Shown here piece after piece: positions 17,668 through 27,032 of a stretch of 64,000 nt of DNA. This DNA is from Oxalobacteraceae bacterium. Lineage in GTDB: Bacteria > Pseudomonadota > Gammaproteobacteria > Burkholderiales > Burkholderiaceae_D. Positions within the stretch are counted from its first letter, which is position 1. Every line of letters begins with the position of its first letter. Location of the stretch: assembly GCA_947374865.1 (NCBI GenBank), contig CANCDR010000007.1:1-64000 (forward strand), in the 5' to 3' direction. Made by a program: the position numbers and the translations under genes. Below the pieces are notes generated by a model. That model ran no database searches. It was not told the origin of the DNA and saw nothing but the letters and a program-made list of their open reading frames with translations.

Positions 17668-19547
17668 GTTCCCCCCAAAAAAAATCTACTCAAGTTGTAG
17701 GTGGCCAGCGAGGCCAGATAAGCCAGCACAAACATATAGGTCGCCATCGCCAGTGCCGGTAACCAGGAATTGGTTTCGCGCTTGACGATCGAGAGGGTCG
17801 AAATGCACTGCGGCGCAAACACATACCAAGCCAGCAAAGAAAACGCCGTCGGCAGTGACCAGGTCGCTGCAATCATGGGCGTGAGCGCATTGGCGAGCTG
17901 TTCGCCGGTGGCCGACAGTGCATACACCGTACCCAAGGCCCCCACCGCGACTTCGCGCGCGGCCATGCCGGGAATCAGTGCAATGACGATTTGCCAGTTA
18001 AAACCGATCGGTGCAAACAGCGGCTCGAGCAAGTGTCCGAGTTGCCCGGCCAGGCTGTATTGAATAGCAGGACCAAGCGCACCGGCTGGCGGCGCAGGAT
18101 AGCTCGATAAAAACCACAGCAAAATCATCAGCGCCAAAATAATACTGCCCACGCGGCTGACAAAAATACGCGCCCGCTCCCATAAACCGAGCGCCAGATT
18201 ATGCAGATTCGGCAGATGATAATTGGGCAGCTCCAATAACAATGGCTGGATGATTTTTTCGCGTTCGGCCAGCTTCATCACCAAGGCCACCAGCATGGCC
18301 GATACGATACCCGCCACATACAGACCGAACAGTACCAGTCCCTGCAGATTAAACCAGCCAATGCTGCGCTCCGGAATGAAGGCGCTGATCACCAAGGCAT
18401 AGACCGGCAGCCGCGCCGAGCAGGTCATCAAGGGCGCGATCATGATAGTGGCTAATCGGTCGCGTGGATCCTGAATGGTGCGGGTGGCCATGATGCCCGG
18501 GATCGCGCAGGCAAAGCTCGATAGCAGGGGAATGAAGGCACGGCCCGATAAGCCGACGCTGCCCATGAGGCGATCGAGTAAAAAAGCTGCGCGCGGCAGA
18601 TACCCCGATTCTTCCAGGGTGAGGATGAAAAAAAACAGGATCAAAATCTGCGGCAAGAACACCAGCACACTGCCCACGCCTGACAAAATACCGTCAACCA
18701 GCAGGCTACGCAAAACACCATCAGGCAGCATGCCGGAGACGAAAACGCCCAGAGCATCGACGCCATTCTTGATCAAATCCATCGGCAGTTTAGACCAGCT
18801 AAAGACCGCCTGAAAAATCATGAACAGGATCAGTGCCAGCACACCGTAACCCAGTATCGGGTGCAGCACCAGCGCATCGAGCCGTTCGCCAAAGTCTTGT
18901 GTGCTGCCCTCTTGTTCAATTACCAGACCGAGTATGCGCCGCACTTCACATTGGGTATCTTCCAGCGCAGCGCTGTTTTCAGCAGTGAAATCGGCCGCCG
19001 ACGGCGTGACCGGCAGGGTGCGCGGCATCGTATCGAGTAAAGCCAGCAAGGCCTGTGTGCCAGCGTGTTTGACTGCCACCGTCGGGATCACTGGAATGCC
19101 CAGCTCGGCCTGCAGTTTATCCAGATTGATCTGCATGCCGCGCTTATGCGCTAAGTCCATCATGTTTAAGGCTAGCACCGTCGGACGACCTAGTCGCAGC
19201 ACCTCCAGAACCAGCCGTAAATTCAGACGCAAATTAGTCGCATCCACGACCAGCACGATGACATCCGGCTGTACTTCATCCGGGCGCGCATGCAGCAGCA
19301 CATCGCGGGTAATGGCTTCGTCAGGCGAGAGCGCATTGAGGCTGTACGCACCGGGCAAATCGAGCACCTGATAATTGCGCCCGGAGGCGGAAACGAAGTG
19401 CCCTTCCTTGCGTTCGACCGTCACGCCAGCGTAATTGGCGACTTTTTGTCGGGCGCCGGTGAGTCGATTGAACAAGGCGGTCTTACCACAATTCGGATTA
19501 CCGACTAAGGCCAGGCGTAAAGGGCCAGCGGGATATGTCTGCTTCAT
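17664..19547 (-). CDS. feoB: Ferrous iron transporter FeoB
   Basis: FeoB imports Fe2+ across the inner membrane and is gated by an N-terminal G domain. The G1 motif GNPNCGKT is at 16-23, the G2 threonine region is GVTVERKEG, G3 is DLPG at 63-66 and G4 NMMD at 128-131. The membrane part carries Gate-like repeats (for example PLLSSFACAIPGIMATR and PGMAAREVAVGALGTVY). At 627 residues it is shorter than E. coli FeoB (773). Its ATG overlaps the feoA stop by 4 nt, and its stop overlaps the start of the Cys-rich gene. Expression should follow the Fur-controlled feoA promoter. Confidence 0.96.
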   Translation of the reverse strand: MKQTYPAGPLRLALVGNPNCGKTALFNRLTGARQKVANYAGVTVERKEGHFVSASGRNYQVLDLPGAYSLNALSPDEAITRDVLLHARPDEVQPDVIVLVVDATNLRLNLRLVLEVLRLGRPTVLALNMMDLAHKRGMQINLDKLQAELGIPVIPTVAVKHAGTQALLALLDTMPRTLPVTPSAADFTAENSAALEDTQCEVRRILGLVIEQEGSTQDFGERLDALVLHPILGYGVLALILFMIFQAVFSWSKLPMDLIKNGVDALGVFVSGMLPDGVLRSLLVDGILSGVGSVLVFLPQILILFFFILTLEESGYLPRAAFLLDRLMGSVGLSGRAFIPLLSSFACAIPGIMATRTIQDPRDRLATIMIAPLMTCSARLPVYALVISAFIPERSIGWFNLQGLVLFGLYVAGIVSAMLVALVMKLAEREKIIQPLLLELPNYHLPNLHNLALGLWERARIFVSRVGSIILALMILLWFLSSYPAPPAGALGPAIQYSLAGQLGHLLEPLFAPIGFNWQIVIALIPGMAAREVAVGALGTVYALSATGEQLANALTPMIAATWSLPTAFSLLAWYVFAPQCISTLSIVKRETNSWLPALAMATYMFVLAYLASLATYNLSRFFLGGT

Positions 19548-19831
19548 AGTCGTGTAATGTAAATCAGGGCGGCCTCGCGACGGCGCAAGGCAAAGGTGGA
19601 ATTACCGACGCGGATCGCCATCGGATCACGCTGCGGAAACGATTCAGCCATCACGCGCACTTTTTCACCGACGGCAAATCCCAGCTCCAGCAGCCGCAGA
19701 CGCAGCACCGACTGACTGGCATCGAGCGCCTCCGCCAGTCCGGTTACGATGCCGCTCTCGCCCTTATTTAACATCGCCAGATGCAATACCGGGGCGGCTG
19801 GGTCTTTCTCCGTTGACAAAACTGCAGACAT
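19544..19831 (-). CDS. feoA: FeoA, SH3-like partner of FeoB
   Basis: FeoA is a small cytoplasmic SH3-like protein needed for FeoB-dependent Fe2+ uptake. The stretches LLELGFAVGEKVRVMAESFP and IRVGNSTFALRRREAALIYI are family-like. An upstream in-frame ATG at 19870 would add 13 residues. The ATG at 19831 is chosen because GGAAG precedes it at proper spacing; this gives 95 residues. The gene is first in feoA-feoB-small gene, with a Fur-like box about 100 bp upstream. A segment of about 20 residues precedes the SH3-like core, slightly longer than in E. coli FeoA (75 residues). Confidence 0.92.
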   Translation of the reverse strand: MSAVLSTEKDPAAPVLHLAMLNKGESGIVTGLAEALDASQSVLRLRLLELGFAVGEKVRVMAESFPQRDPMAIRVGNSTFALRRREAALIYITRL

Positions 19832-19911
19832 GAATGGCTTCCAATGGTGAATCAAACAGTACAGATGCATGAAGGGAATAGCACATCATACGACGCATTA
19901 CTCACGCTGCC

Positions 19912-19940
19912 ATCATAACACCAAATGATAATGATTCCCA
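19912..19940 (-). promoter_or_regulatory. feoA promoter overlapping a Fur-like box
   Basis: On the minus strand TATGAT lies at 19912-19917, and 17 bp upstream TGGGAA at 19935-19940 can act as a weak -35 box. The spacer and -35 box coincide with the Fur-like site, the classic arrangement for iron repression. Confidence 0.5.
19926..19940. promoter_or_regulatory. Fur-like iron box between feoA and the TonB receptor gene
   Basis: The site TGATAAT-g-ATTCCCA matches the 7-1-7 Fur pattern in 7 of 7 positions of the left arm and 5 of 7 of the right. Read as the 19-bp box starting at 19927, about 14 of 19 bases agree with the consensus. It lies between two divergent iron-uptake units and could repress both. 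Confidence 0.7.
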
Positions 19941-20121
19941 TTTGCGGATAGCGATTCCTTCGCCGCCCGTTCATGGTTTTACCAAGGACATAAATGCTTT
20001 ACAAAAACATTGCATAATGTCGTCACTTTTAATGCTGGCTTTGCCAATTTTCTCACCGCTACGGCGTCAGTTTGGCGCACTTGTAGGTTTGCAATCACCA
20101 ATTTTTACGGGATTATTTTTC

Positions 20122-22398
20122 ATGCGCGTCGTCGATCGTCAGTTTGTCGTTTTATTGATGTCCTTTTTTACCGGCTTATCCGCTCTATTATTTGTACCCT
20201 CGACCTTGGCCGCTGAGGAACAAAGTGCGCCCGCGGTCGACAAGGATGCGCTCGTTAAAGTACCGCCCGTGCCGCCAGTACCCGCATCGCCGGTCAAAGC
20301 GGCCCGTCCACCGGCCGCGCCCATGCAGCAGATCGAAATCAAAGGCAGTGTGCAAAGTTATGATGAACGGCGTAACGATACCGCGACCAAGATCGTCGTC
20401 ACGCAAGAAGAGATTTTAAAGAATGGTGACACTACCATCGCCGAAGTATTAAAGCGTCTGCCCGGCGTGACCATCGGTGGCGTGCAGGGTCGTGGCGGTG
20501 AAGTACGTATGCGCGGTCTGGGCAGTGGCTATACGCAGATCATGCTCAACGGTGAGCCATCGCCACCCGGATTTTCGCTCGACTCGCTCGCACCGGATTT
20601 GATTGAGCGGATAGAAATCATGCGTGCTGCAACGGCTGAGTACAGCACCCAAGCCGTCGCCGGTGCGATCAACATCATTTTGAAAAAAGCGATTCAATCC
20701 GGTCAGCGCGAAATAAAATTCGGCATGCAGGATGATAACCATCATATTGGTGGCAGTCTGAATCTACAAATGTCGGACCGTAAGGGACCGCTTTCCTACT
20801 CGCTCGCGGCTGGACTGATCCACGCACGCTATGAACGTCTGCCAACGCAGGTCGTCGAGACCGCCTACGATACCCTCAACCATCAGACCTTACTGCGCAC
20901 TACAGCGCAAAACAGCCAGGGAACTTTCGACAGCGTCAATCTGGCGCCGCGTCTAAATCTGAGTCTGGGTCAGGGCGAAACCATCAGCTCGCAAAGCTTT
21001 ATTAACTTTAACCGTTTCAGTGGCAATAACAGCGACCGCACCACTACCAGCTTCGGCATGCCGCCTCCTTTTGCTGGCAATGACTATACGGTGCGTTCGG
21101 CCTTCAGCATGGGACGCACAGATCTGACCTGGACCCGTAAGCTTGACGGCGGCGCCAAGCTGGATGCCAAATTTGGCCTGAACTATAATCAACGCGAGAA
21201 TACGGTAGCGCAAAATCTGCTCGATCCGAAAGCTTTGCTGATCATGAAACGCGATGTCGATTCATCGGCCTACGACAAAGGTATTTCAGGCTCCGGCAAA
21301 TTTTCTACTCCCTATACACAGGATCACGCACTGGTCTTTGGCTGGGATGGCGGGATCAGTAATCGTAACGAAGACCGCGTTCAGCATGACATGTCACCAG
21401 TCGGACTCAAGGAATCGAATTCGAATCAGATTTACGATGCCAGCGTGAAGCGCCTGGCTGTCTTCACTCAGGACGAATGGAATATCACGCCACGCTGGTC
21501 GGTATATCTGGGCTTGCGCTGGGAAGGACTCGACACCACCAGTGAGGGTAATAGCTATGCCAGCGTAAAAAATACTTCCAGCGTCTGGAGCCCACTGTTC
21601 CAGACACTGTGGAAGCTACCGGACACCAAAAATGACCAGCTGCGTTTTGGCCTTACGCGTACCTACAAGGCACCGACGACGAACAGCCTGATCCCACGCC
21701 GCTTCACCTCCAATAATAATTCCATCACCAGTCCGGATACGCAGGGTAATCCGCTCCTGAAGCCCGAATTAGCCTGGGGCCTGGATCTGTCGTATGAACA
21801 TTTTTTGCCTGACGGTGGATTGCTGAGTGCGGCCTCCTTTGTGCGCCGGATTGAAGACATCACCCGTCGCACACTTACGCAAATGGATGGCCTGTGGATC
21901 TCGATGCCGATCAATGATGGCGTTGCGACTACCCGTGGTATCGAACTGGAAGCCAAACTGCCGCTGCGTTCACTCATCAAGAGCGCTCCCGCCATCGAAG
22001 TACGCGCCAATCTGTCGCGTAACTGGTCGACGATTAGCACCGTACCCGGACCGAATAACCGGATCGATCAACAAACCCCCTTCTCCGGCAATCTGGGCCT
22101 CGATTACAAGCTCGACAAACACCCACTCACGGCGGGCGTGAATTACAGTTTTCAAAATGGCGGACCGGTGCGCATCTCGGCCAACCAGAGTACCTATACG
22201 GTACCTAAGCGCAGCCTCGACATGTACACCTTGTGGAAGTTTGATCTGAAAACCCAGCTGCGCTTATCCCTTGCAAATGCGCTGCATCAGGATAACGTGA
22301 CTGAGAATACCTATACCGACAATAACGGCATCGCCCGTTCATTGACGACCATACCAACGACGTTGCAGGCAAGAGCGAATCTGGAAGTGAAATTCTGA
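20122..22398 (+). CDS. TonB-dependent outer-membrane receptor
   Basis: This is a 22-stranded-barrel type receptor with an N-terminal plug; TonB-dependent receptors of this kind take up siderophores or other large ligands. From the ATG at 20122 the protein has 758 residues. A signal peptide ends near PSTLAA, followed by a proline-rich segment (VPPVPPVPASP) and the plug (TIAEVLKRLPGVTI, then EYSTQAVAGAINIIL). No STN signalling domain is present. The C-terminus ends in a barrel strand with terminal Phe (LEVKF). A longer frame from 19942 would place the signal peptide internally and is rejected. Divergence from feoA over a Fur-like box suggests iron control. The ligand cannot be told from sequence. 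Confidence 0.92.
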   Translation: MRVVDRQFVVLLMSFFTGLSALLFVPSTLAAEEQSAPAVDKDALVKVPPVPPVPASPVKAARPPAAPMQQIEIKGSVQSYDERRNDTATKIVVTQEEILKNGDTTIAEVLKRLPGVTIGGVQGRGGEVRMRGLGSGYTQIMLNGEPSPPGFSLDSLAPDLIERIEIMRAATAEYSTQAVAGAINIILKKAIQSGQREIKFGMQDDNHHIGGSLNLQMSDRKGPLSYSLAAGLIHARYERLPTQVVETAYDTLNHQTLLRTTAQNSQGTFDSVNLAPRLNLSLGQGETISSQSFINFNRFSGNNSDRTTTSFGMPPPFAGNDYTVRSAFSMGRTDLTWTRKLDGGAKLDAKFGLNYNQRENTVAQNLLDPKALLIMKRDVDSSAYDKGISGSGKFSTPYTQDHALVFGWDGGISNRNEDRVQHDMSPVGLKESNSNQIYDASVKRLAVFTQDEWNITPRWSVYLGLRWEGLDTTSEGNSYASVKNTSSVWSPLFQTLWKLPDTKNDQLRFGLTRTYKAPTTNSLIPRRFTSNNNSITSPDTQGNPLLKPELAWGLDLSYEHFLPDGGLLSAASFVRRIEDITRRTLTQMDGLWISMPINDGVATTRGIELEAKLPLRSLIKSAPAIEVRANLSRNWSTISTVPGPNNRIDQQTPFSGNLGLDYKLDKHPLTAGVNYSFQNGGPVRISANQSTYTVPKRSLDMYTLWKFDLKTQLRLSLANALHQDNVTENTYTDNNGIARSLTTIPTTLQARANLEVKF

Positions 22399-22430
22399 TT
22401 AAGGTGCTGACGTTTGTCGCAGCTGATGAC

Positions 22431-23690
22431 TCAAAGATAAGCGCGTAGCAAATTCATACTACGCGCTGTCGCACCACGATGCTGTTGGGCGAAGGCCAGC
22501 GCCTTCTCCGCCATGGCTGTGCGCAGCGGCGGATTGTGCAAGAGGGTCTGCGCCTTGCGCATCAAATCAGCACCATCACTGACGCGCTGCGCGGCACCAG
22601 CGGAAATCGCGTCTTCGGTCACGCTGGCAAAATTGAAGGTGTGTGGACCGATCAGCACCGGCTTGCCGAGCGCGCAGGCTTCGATCAGATTTTGTCCGCC
22701 CAACGGCAGCAGACTGCCGCCAATGAAAGCCAGGTCGCAGGCTGCGTAATAAGCAAACATCTCGCCCATTGAATCACCTAGTAGTACAGCGGTCTTTTGC
22801 GCCAGTGCTGCCGTCCCCAATTCGGAACGACGCTGTAGTGATAAACCGCGACCGGCGATCAGGCGCTCGACTTCAGCAAAACGTTGCGGATGGCGCGGCA
22901 CGATCAGCAGCAAAGCTTCAGCAAGACCAAGACCGTCGAGCGCATCGAGGATCAGCGCTTCTTCACCATCGCGGGTACTGGCACATAAAATCACCGGACG
23001 ACTGCCGATCTGGCGGCGCAGATCGGCACCCAGCTGACACATCGCCGGTGGTGGCGTGACGTCAAATTTGATACTGCCGGTGACTTCCACTCTGGGTGCG
23101 CCAAAGGCATGCAGACGGGCTGCATCTTCCTGGGTCTGGGCGGCGACGCACGTCAGCTGCGCTGCTGCAGGACGCATCAGCCAGGCCAGCCGATGGGCTT
23201 TTTTGAGCGAACGCTCTGACAGCCGCGCGTTCATCAGTAGCACCGGTAGCGATCGTTTGCTGCACTGGTCGATCAGGCTGGGCCATACTTCGGTTTCGAT
23301 CAGCAAACACAGTCTGGGTGAAAAATGGCGTATGAAGCGGCCCACCATGTAAGCGGTATCGTAAGGCAGATAGGCCTGCTGCACCCGCGGCTGATGCGCA
23401 AATAAACTCTGGCCGGCGCTGCGTCCAGTGGGCGTCATGTGGGTAAGGATAATGCTGTGGGTTGGATAAGCTGCCAGCAACGCCTCGATCAAGGGCGCGA
23501 CTGCGCGGGTTTCGCCGACCGACACGGCGTGAATCCATATTCGCGTTAAACCAGTCGCCGGCGCATACCAGCCCAGACGCTCCCACACATGACGACGGTA
23601 GCCGGGCTCTTTGCGTCCACGCCACCAGAGTCGCGCCAACACCATTGGCAAGGCGATCCACCAGGCGAGATTGTAGAGTACGCTGATCAC
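22431..23690 (-). CDS. waaA: Kdo transferase WaaA (KdtA)
   Basis: WaaA transfers 3-deoxy-D-manno-octulosonic acid from CMP-Kdo to lipid IVA, the first inner-core step of lipopolysaccharide, at the inner membrane. The 419-residue length is normal. The N-terminus has a hydrophobic anchor (LYNLAWWIALPMVLARLWW). The motif HAVSVGETRA holds the expected catalytic Glu, and a GT30-type C domain has GGSLLPLGGQNLIEA. Translation begins at GTG, whose GTGA overlaps the kdoO stop, so the two are translationally coupled. It forms a core-LPS run with kdoO and waaC. Confidence 0.95.
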   Translation of the reverse strand: MISVLYNLAWWIALPMVLARLWWRGRKEPGYRRHVWERLGWYAPATGLTRIWIHAVSVGETRAVAPLIEALLAAYPTHSIILTHMTPTGRSAGQSLFAHQPRVQQAYLPYDTAYMVGRFIRHFSPRLCLLIETEVWPSLIDQCSKRSLPVLLMNARLSERSLKKAHRLAWLMRPAAAQLTCVAAQTQEDAARLHAFGAPRVEVTGSIKFDVTPPPAMCQLGADLRRQIGSRPVILCASTRDGEEALILDALDGLGLAEALLLIVPRHPQRFAEVERLIAGRGLSLQRRSELGTAALAQKTAVLLGDSMGEMFAYYAACDLAFIGGSLLPLGGQNLIEACALGKPVLIGPHTFNFASVTEDAISAGAAQRVSDGADLMRKAQTLLHNPPLRTAMAEKALAFAQQHRGATARSMNLLRAYL

Positions 23691-24562
23691 GTGAGGATGC
23701 GGCCGGTCAAACGTCTGAGAATAGCCAAGGGATGTACCTCCGGATAATATTGTCGCTCGACCGGCAGATGGAAAGTTTGCTCCATCATGAACTGACCGGA
23801 CATGACGGCATGCGAAGTCTGATCAGAAAAACAAACCCAAACCGCACCGGCAGGAAAAGCCATGCTGATTTGGTCGGCCTTGCTCTGGTAGTCGAGATCG
23901 GCCTTCATAGCATCATGCATTTGCAACATGAGGTGATCGTATTCACTGCGCCGTGTTTTGGTGATATGCAGCGCATGCATTACACGCGCTTGCCATGGTG
24001 AAAAAACTTTTAACCGCGGTAAAAAACGTCGAGCGACCTCTTCGAATGGTTCTCCGATACGCCATACACGCGGGAGGCCTTGCGGATTGATATTGGCAAA
24101 TACACGCAAGATACGTTCGCCATTATTGGGACGTGAGGGAAAGGCATCAACGTGTAATCGACGGTCATCAGCACGCCAGGATTGCGCTCTGCCCTCAACC
24201 TGCATGGGGCGGTAACTGGTCGGAGCTAATCGCAGCCATGCACTGTAGCTTGGCAACAGGGATGCAATCAGTTCGCTGGCACATCCACGAAAGCGCGCGA
24301 GCATGGCCGCCAGCTGATACCTGGCCTCGTGATCCAAGAGCACGCCGTTCAGTTTGCCATTTGCATCCAGGCTGATATTGCGTTTTTTTGGGGCGAGAAT
24401 GGTCGAAGTAAGGAAGGCCTTTTCAACGTCGTTCAGTGTGAAGGGCATCGCAGGAAAATACAGTACTTTTCCTGTCTCGAGCGCCATGATGGGATCAACA
24501 CCGCCATTGGCAGGGGCATGACGCCAGTCCGTATTAGCGAGTTCAATAATTTTCCTGTTCAT
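23687..24562 (-). CDS. kdoO: Kdo 3-hydroxylase KdoO
   Basis: KdoO is an Fe(II)/2-oxoglutarate/O2-dependent dioxygenase that adds a 3-hydroxyl to the outer Kdo of Kdo2-lipid A, giving Ko. The 291-residue protein has the iron-binding HxD motif as HVDAF at 137-141, and family-like stretches around RILRVFANINPQGLPRVW and a C-terminal YYPEVHPLAILRRLTG. The family is known from Burkholderia and Yersinia. Its place between waaC and waaA, overlapping waaA, fits action on the freshly made Kdo region. Oxygen dependence means the core would carry Ko mainly under aerobic growth; that is inference. Confidence 0.9.
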   Translation of the reverse strand: MNRKIIELANTDWRHAPANGGVDPIMALETGKVLYFPAMPFTLNDVEKAFLTSTILAPKKRNISLDANGKLNGVLLDHEARYQLAAMLARFRGCASELIASLLPSYSAWLRLAPTSYRPMQVEGRAQSWRADDRRLHVDAFPSRPNNGERILRVFANINPQGLPRVWRIGEPFEEVARRFLPRLKVFSPWQARVMHALHITKTRRSEYDHLMLQMHDAMKADLDYQSKADQISMAFPAGAVWVCFSDQTSHAVMSGQFMMEQTFHLPVERQYYPEVHPLAILRRLTGRILT

Positions 24563-24571
24563 GCGACTATT

Positions 24572-25567
24572 TTATCCGACTAGCTTTGCGACGGCAGCAT
24601 CCACCTCTGTCAAGCTGGGGGACTGACCGACATCGCCGCAATTAATGATATTCGGCGACCAATTCCCTTCGGTTTTCCAGCGTGGCGAATCGCAATAGAT
24701 TTCGACCGTCGGACGACAGAATGCCGCCGCAATGTGCGTGAGGCCGGTATCGACACCGACCACCAGGCTGGCACGCTGTGCGAGAATCATTGCGTCTTGC
24801 ATGCTTAACTTGGGCAGTACCCGCGCATTCGGGATGCCGGCGGCCAGTTCCTCCGCTACCAGGCGTTCTTTCTGATCACCCCAAGCCAGCAGGACTGGCA
24901 GGCCGCGCTCGCCACAGCGTTTGCCCAAACCGATCCAGTCTTGTACCGGCCACTGCTTGGCTGCGCGGGCGGTCGCATGAAAAAAGACGGCGTAGGATGT
25001 CTCTGGCAGCCAGGACAGCGCCGTTGGCGTTGGCAATGGCGCAGACAAATTGAAGTCGGCCGGACTGTTGAGCGAATAATCCAAGGCAGCGGCAGCGACT
25101 ACCCGCGCGCGTTCGACCGCATGACAGAGGCTGGCAACCTGAATACTTTGCGTATGAAACACGCGCGAGATGGCCTCGTATCCCGAGCCCTCGGTGGCAT
25201 TAGCCAAACCGACGCGCCGGCCATGCGCTGCCAGGCGCGCCATGCCCATCACAAGACCGGTTTTCAGCAGCCCCTGCGTATCAAAAATGAGATCGTATTC
25301 TTTTACGCGCAGGTGGCGATAAAACGCCGCCATTTCATCACGCACAGTCCTGGATGTGGCAGCCCTGAACAAGCCTTTACGCCAGCGCCGCAAGGCTATC
25401 GGAATCACCTCGTCGACGCCGGCATTGAGCCGCACCAGTGAAACATAGGCTTCCTCGACCACCCAATCAATTATCGCCGCAGGAAACTGGCGCCGCAGGT
25501 CAGCCACCATCGGCATGTTGTGCAACACGTCGCCGAGCGAAGAGACCCGGACAATAAGAATTTTCAC
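24572..25567 (-). CDS. waaC: LPS heptosyltransferase I (WaaC)
   Basis: WaaC adds the first L-glycero-D-manno-heptose to Kdo2-lipid A. The family N-terminus KILIVRVSSLGDVLHNMPMV follows a GTG start at 25567 with AAGGTAG just upstream; a longer frame from an ATG at 25606 would add 13 unlike residues and is rejected. The product has 331 residues. The C-terminal GT9 motif VGVDTGLTHIAAA is present, with YFHATARAAKQWP before it. It is followed 9 bp later by kdoO. Distinguishing WaaC from WaaF rests on the N-terminus and the waaA/kdoO context. Confidence 0.92.
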   Translation of the reverse strand: MKILIVRVSSLGDVLHNMPMVADLRRQFPAAIIDWVVEEAYVSLVRLNAGVDEVIPIALRRWRKGLFRAATSRTVRDEMAAFYRHLRVKEYDLIFDTQGLLKTGLVMGMARLAAHGRRVGLANATEGSGYEAISRVFHTQSIQVASLCHAVERARVVAAAALDYSLNSPADFNLSAPLPTPTALSWLPETSYAVFFHATARAAKQWPVQDWIGLGKRCGERGLPVLLAWGDQKERLVAEELAAGIPNARVLPKLSMQDAMILAQRASLVVGVDTGLTHIAAAFCRPTVEIYCDSPRWKTEGNWSPNIINCGDVGQSPSLTEVDAAVAKLVG

Positions 25568-25636
25568 GTAGCTACCTTGGGCAACATTGCGCGCAGCTGC
25601 GCGCACAAACCTGCCGCATCACGGTCATTGCAGAAT

Positions 25637-27013
25637 TTAGAAAGGTAATTGTGCATCCGGCTTAGCCTTGAGGATTTCACGCTTAAATTCGGCCTGGATA
25701 CGCTCGAGCGCAGCTGGCGAATCGCCTTCAAAGCGCATCACCACCACTGGCGTGGTATTGGACGCGCGCGCCAATCCAAAGCCATCCGGATATTCCACCC
25801 GCAGGCCATCAATGGTGATGATTTCATCCGCGCCGGGAAAGTGCGCCGCGTTTCGCATGCGTTCGATAAGCGAGAAATTTTCGCCTTCCTGGAGTGGCAG
25901 CTGCAGTTCAGGCGTGCTATCGGAATTAGGCAAGGCATTGAGCGCTGCGCTCGGATCCGCCAGACGCGACAACAGTTCGAGCATACGCGCACCGGCATAC
26001 AGACCATCATCAAAGCCGTACCAGCGGTCCTTGAAAAAGACATGGCCGCTCATTTCGCCACCCAATGGCGCACCGGTTTCACGCATGCGCGCCTTGACCA
26101 GCGAATGCCCAGTCTGGCACATCAAGGGCTGACCGCCACGGGCGCGAACCCAGGGGGCGATATGACGGGTACATTTCACGTCAAACAGAATCTGACCACC
26201 GGCATTGCGGCTTAATACGTCGGCTGCAAACATCAACAGCTGACGATCCGGATAAATGATCTGGCCATCTTTGGTGACTACCCCAAGCCGGTCGCCATCA
26301 CCATCAAAGGCCAGACCAATTTCGGCATCGGTTTGCGCCAGACAGCGAATCAGATCCTGTAAGTTTTCAGGGTGTGCCGGGTCTGGATGATGATTGGGAA
26401 AATTGCCATCGACTTCGCAAAATAATTCGATCACTTCACAGCCCATGGCGCGATATAAGTCACCGGCGAATGCACCCGCAACACCATTGCCGCAGTCGAT
26501 GGCAATTTTCATCGGGCGTGCGAGCTTGACGTCGCCGGCAATGCGTTCGAGGTAGTCGGCAGTAATGGCATGGGATCGGTAACTACCGGCGCCAGTTTTT
26601 AAATCCTGCTTCACGATGGCATGGTAGAGCGCCATGATGGTCTCGCCATAAATCGCTTCGCCAGCCAGCACCATTTTGAAGCCATTGTAGTCGGGTGGAT
26701 TGTGGCTGCCCGTGACCATGATGCCCGATCGGGCCGGCAATAGATGGGTACCAAAATACACCATCGGCGTGGCCACCACACCAAGATCAATCACATCAAC
26801 ACCAGCAGCCTGCAAACCTGCGGCTAATGCCGCGCACAGACTTGGCCCGGACAGGCGGCCGTCACGCCCAATGACAGCGACCGTCTCGCCCTTGGCCAAC
26901 ATCGCACTACCAAAAGCCTGGCCGATCTGATGGGCTATGTCGGTGTCGAGCGTTTTGCCAACGATGCCACGAATGTCGTAGGCTTTGAAAATACCGGGGG
27001 AGAGATTCATCAT
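25637..27013 (-). CDS. algC: Phosphomannomutase/phosphoglucomutase AlgC
   Basis: This 458-residue alpha-D-phosphohexomutase interconverts hexose 6- and 1-phosphates, supplying mannose 1-phosphate for ManC and glucose 1-phosphate for RmlA. The phosphoserine loop TGSHNPP places Ser103 as the active-site phosphoserine. The metal-binding DGDGDR lies near 240, the sugar-binding GEMSGH near 330, and the C-terminal phosphate loop near RASNTTPV. The length and motifs match P. aeruginosa AlgC (463). It sits between the core genes and the O-polysaccharide genes, feeding both nucleotide-sugar branches. Four 13-bp tandem repeats lie 19-71 bp before its ATG. Confidence 0.95.
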   Translation of the reverse strand: MMNLSPGIFKAYDIRGIVGKTLDTDIAHQIGQAFGSAMLAKGETVAVIGRDGRLSGPSLCAALAAGLQAAGVDVIDLGVVATPMVYFGTHLLPARSGIMVTGSHNPPDYNGFKMVLAGEAIYGETIMALYHAIVKQDLKTGAGSYRSHAITADYLERIAGDVKLARPMKIAIDCGNGVAGAFAGDLYRAMGCEVIELFCEVDGNFPNHHPDPAHPENLQDLIRCLAQTDAEIGLAFDGDGDRLGVVTKDGQIIYPDRQLLMFAADVLSRNAGGQILFDVKCTRHIAPWVRARGGQPLMCQTGHSLVKARMRETGAPLGGEMSGHVFFKDRWYGFDDGLYAGARMLELLSRLADPSAALNALPNSDSTPELQLPLQEGENFSLIERMRNAAHFPGADEIITIDGLRVEYPDGFGLARASNTTPVVVMRFEGDSPAALERIQAEFKREILKAKPDAQLPF

Positions 27014-27032
27014 GTTGACTCAGTATTAGATT

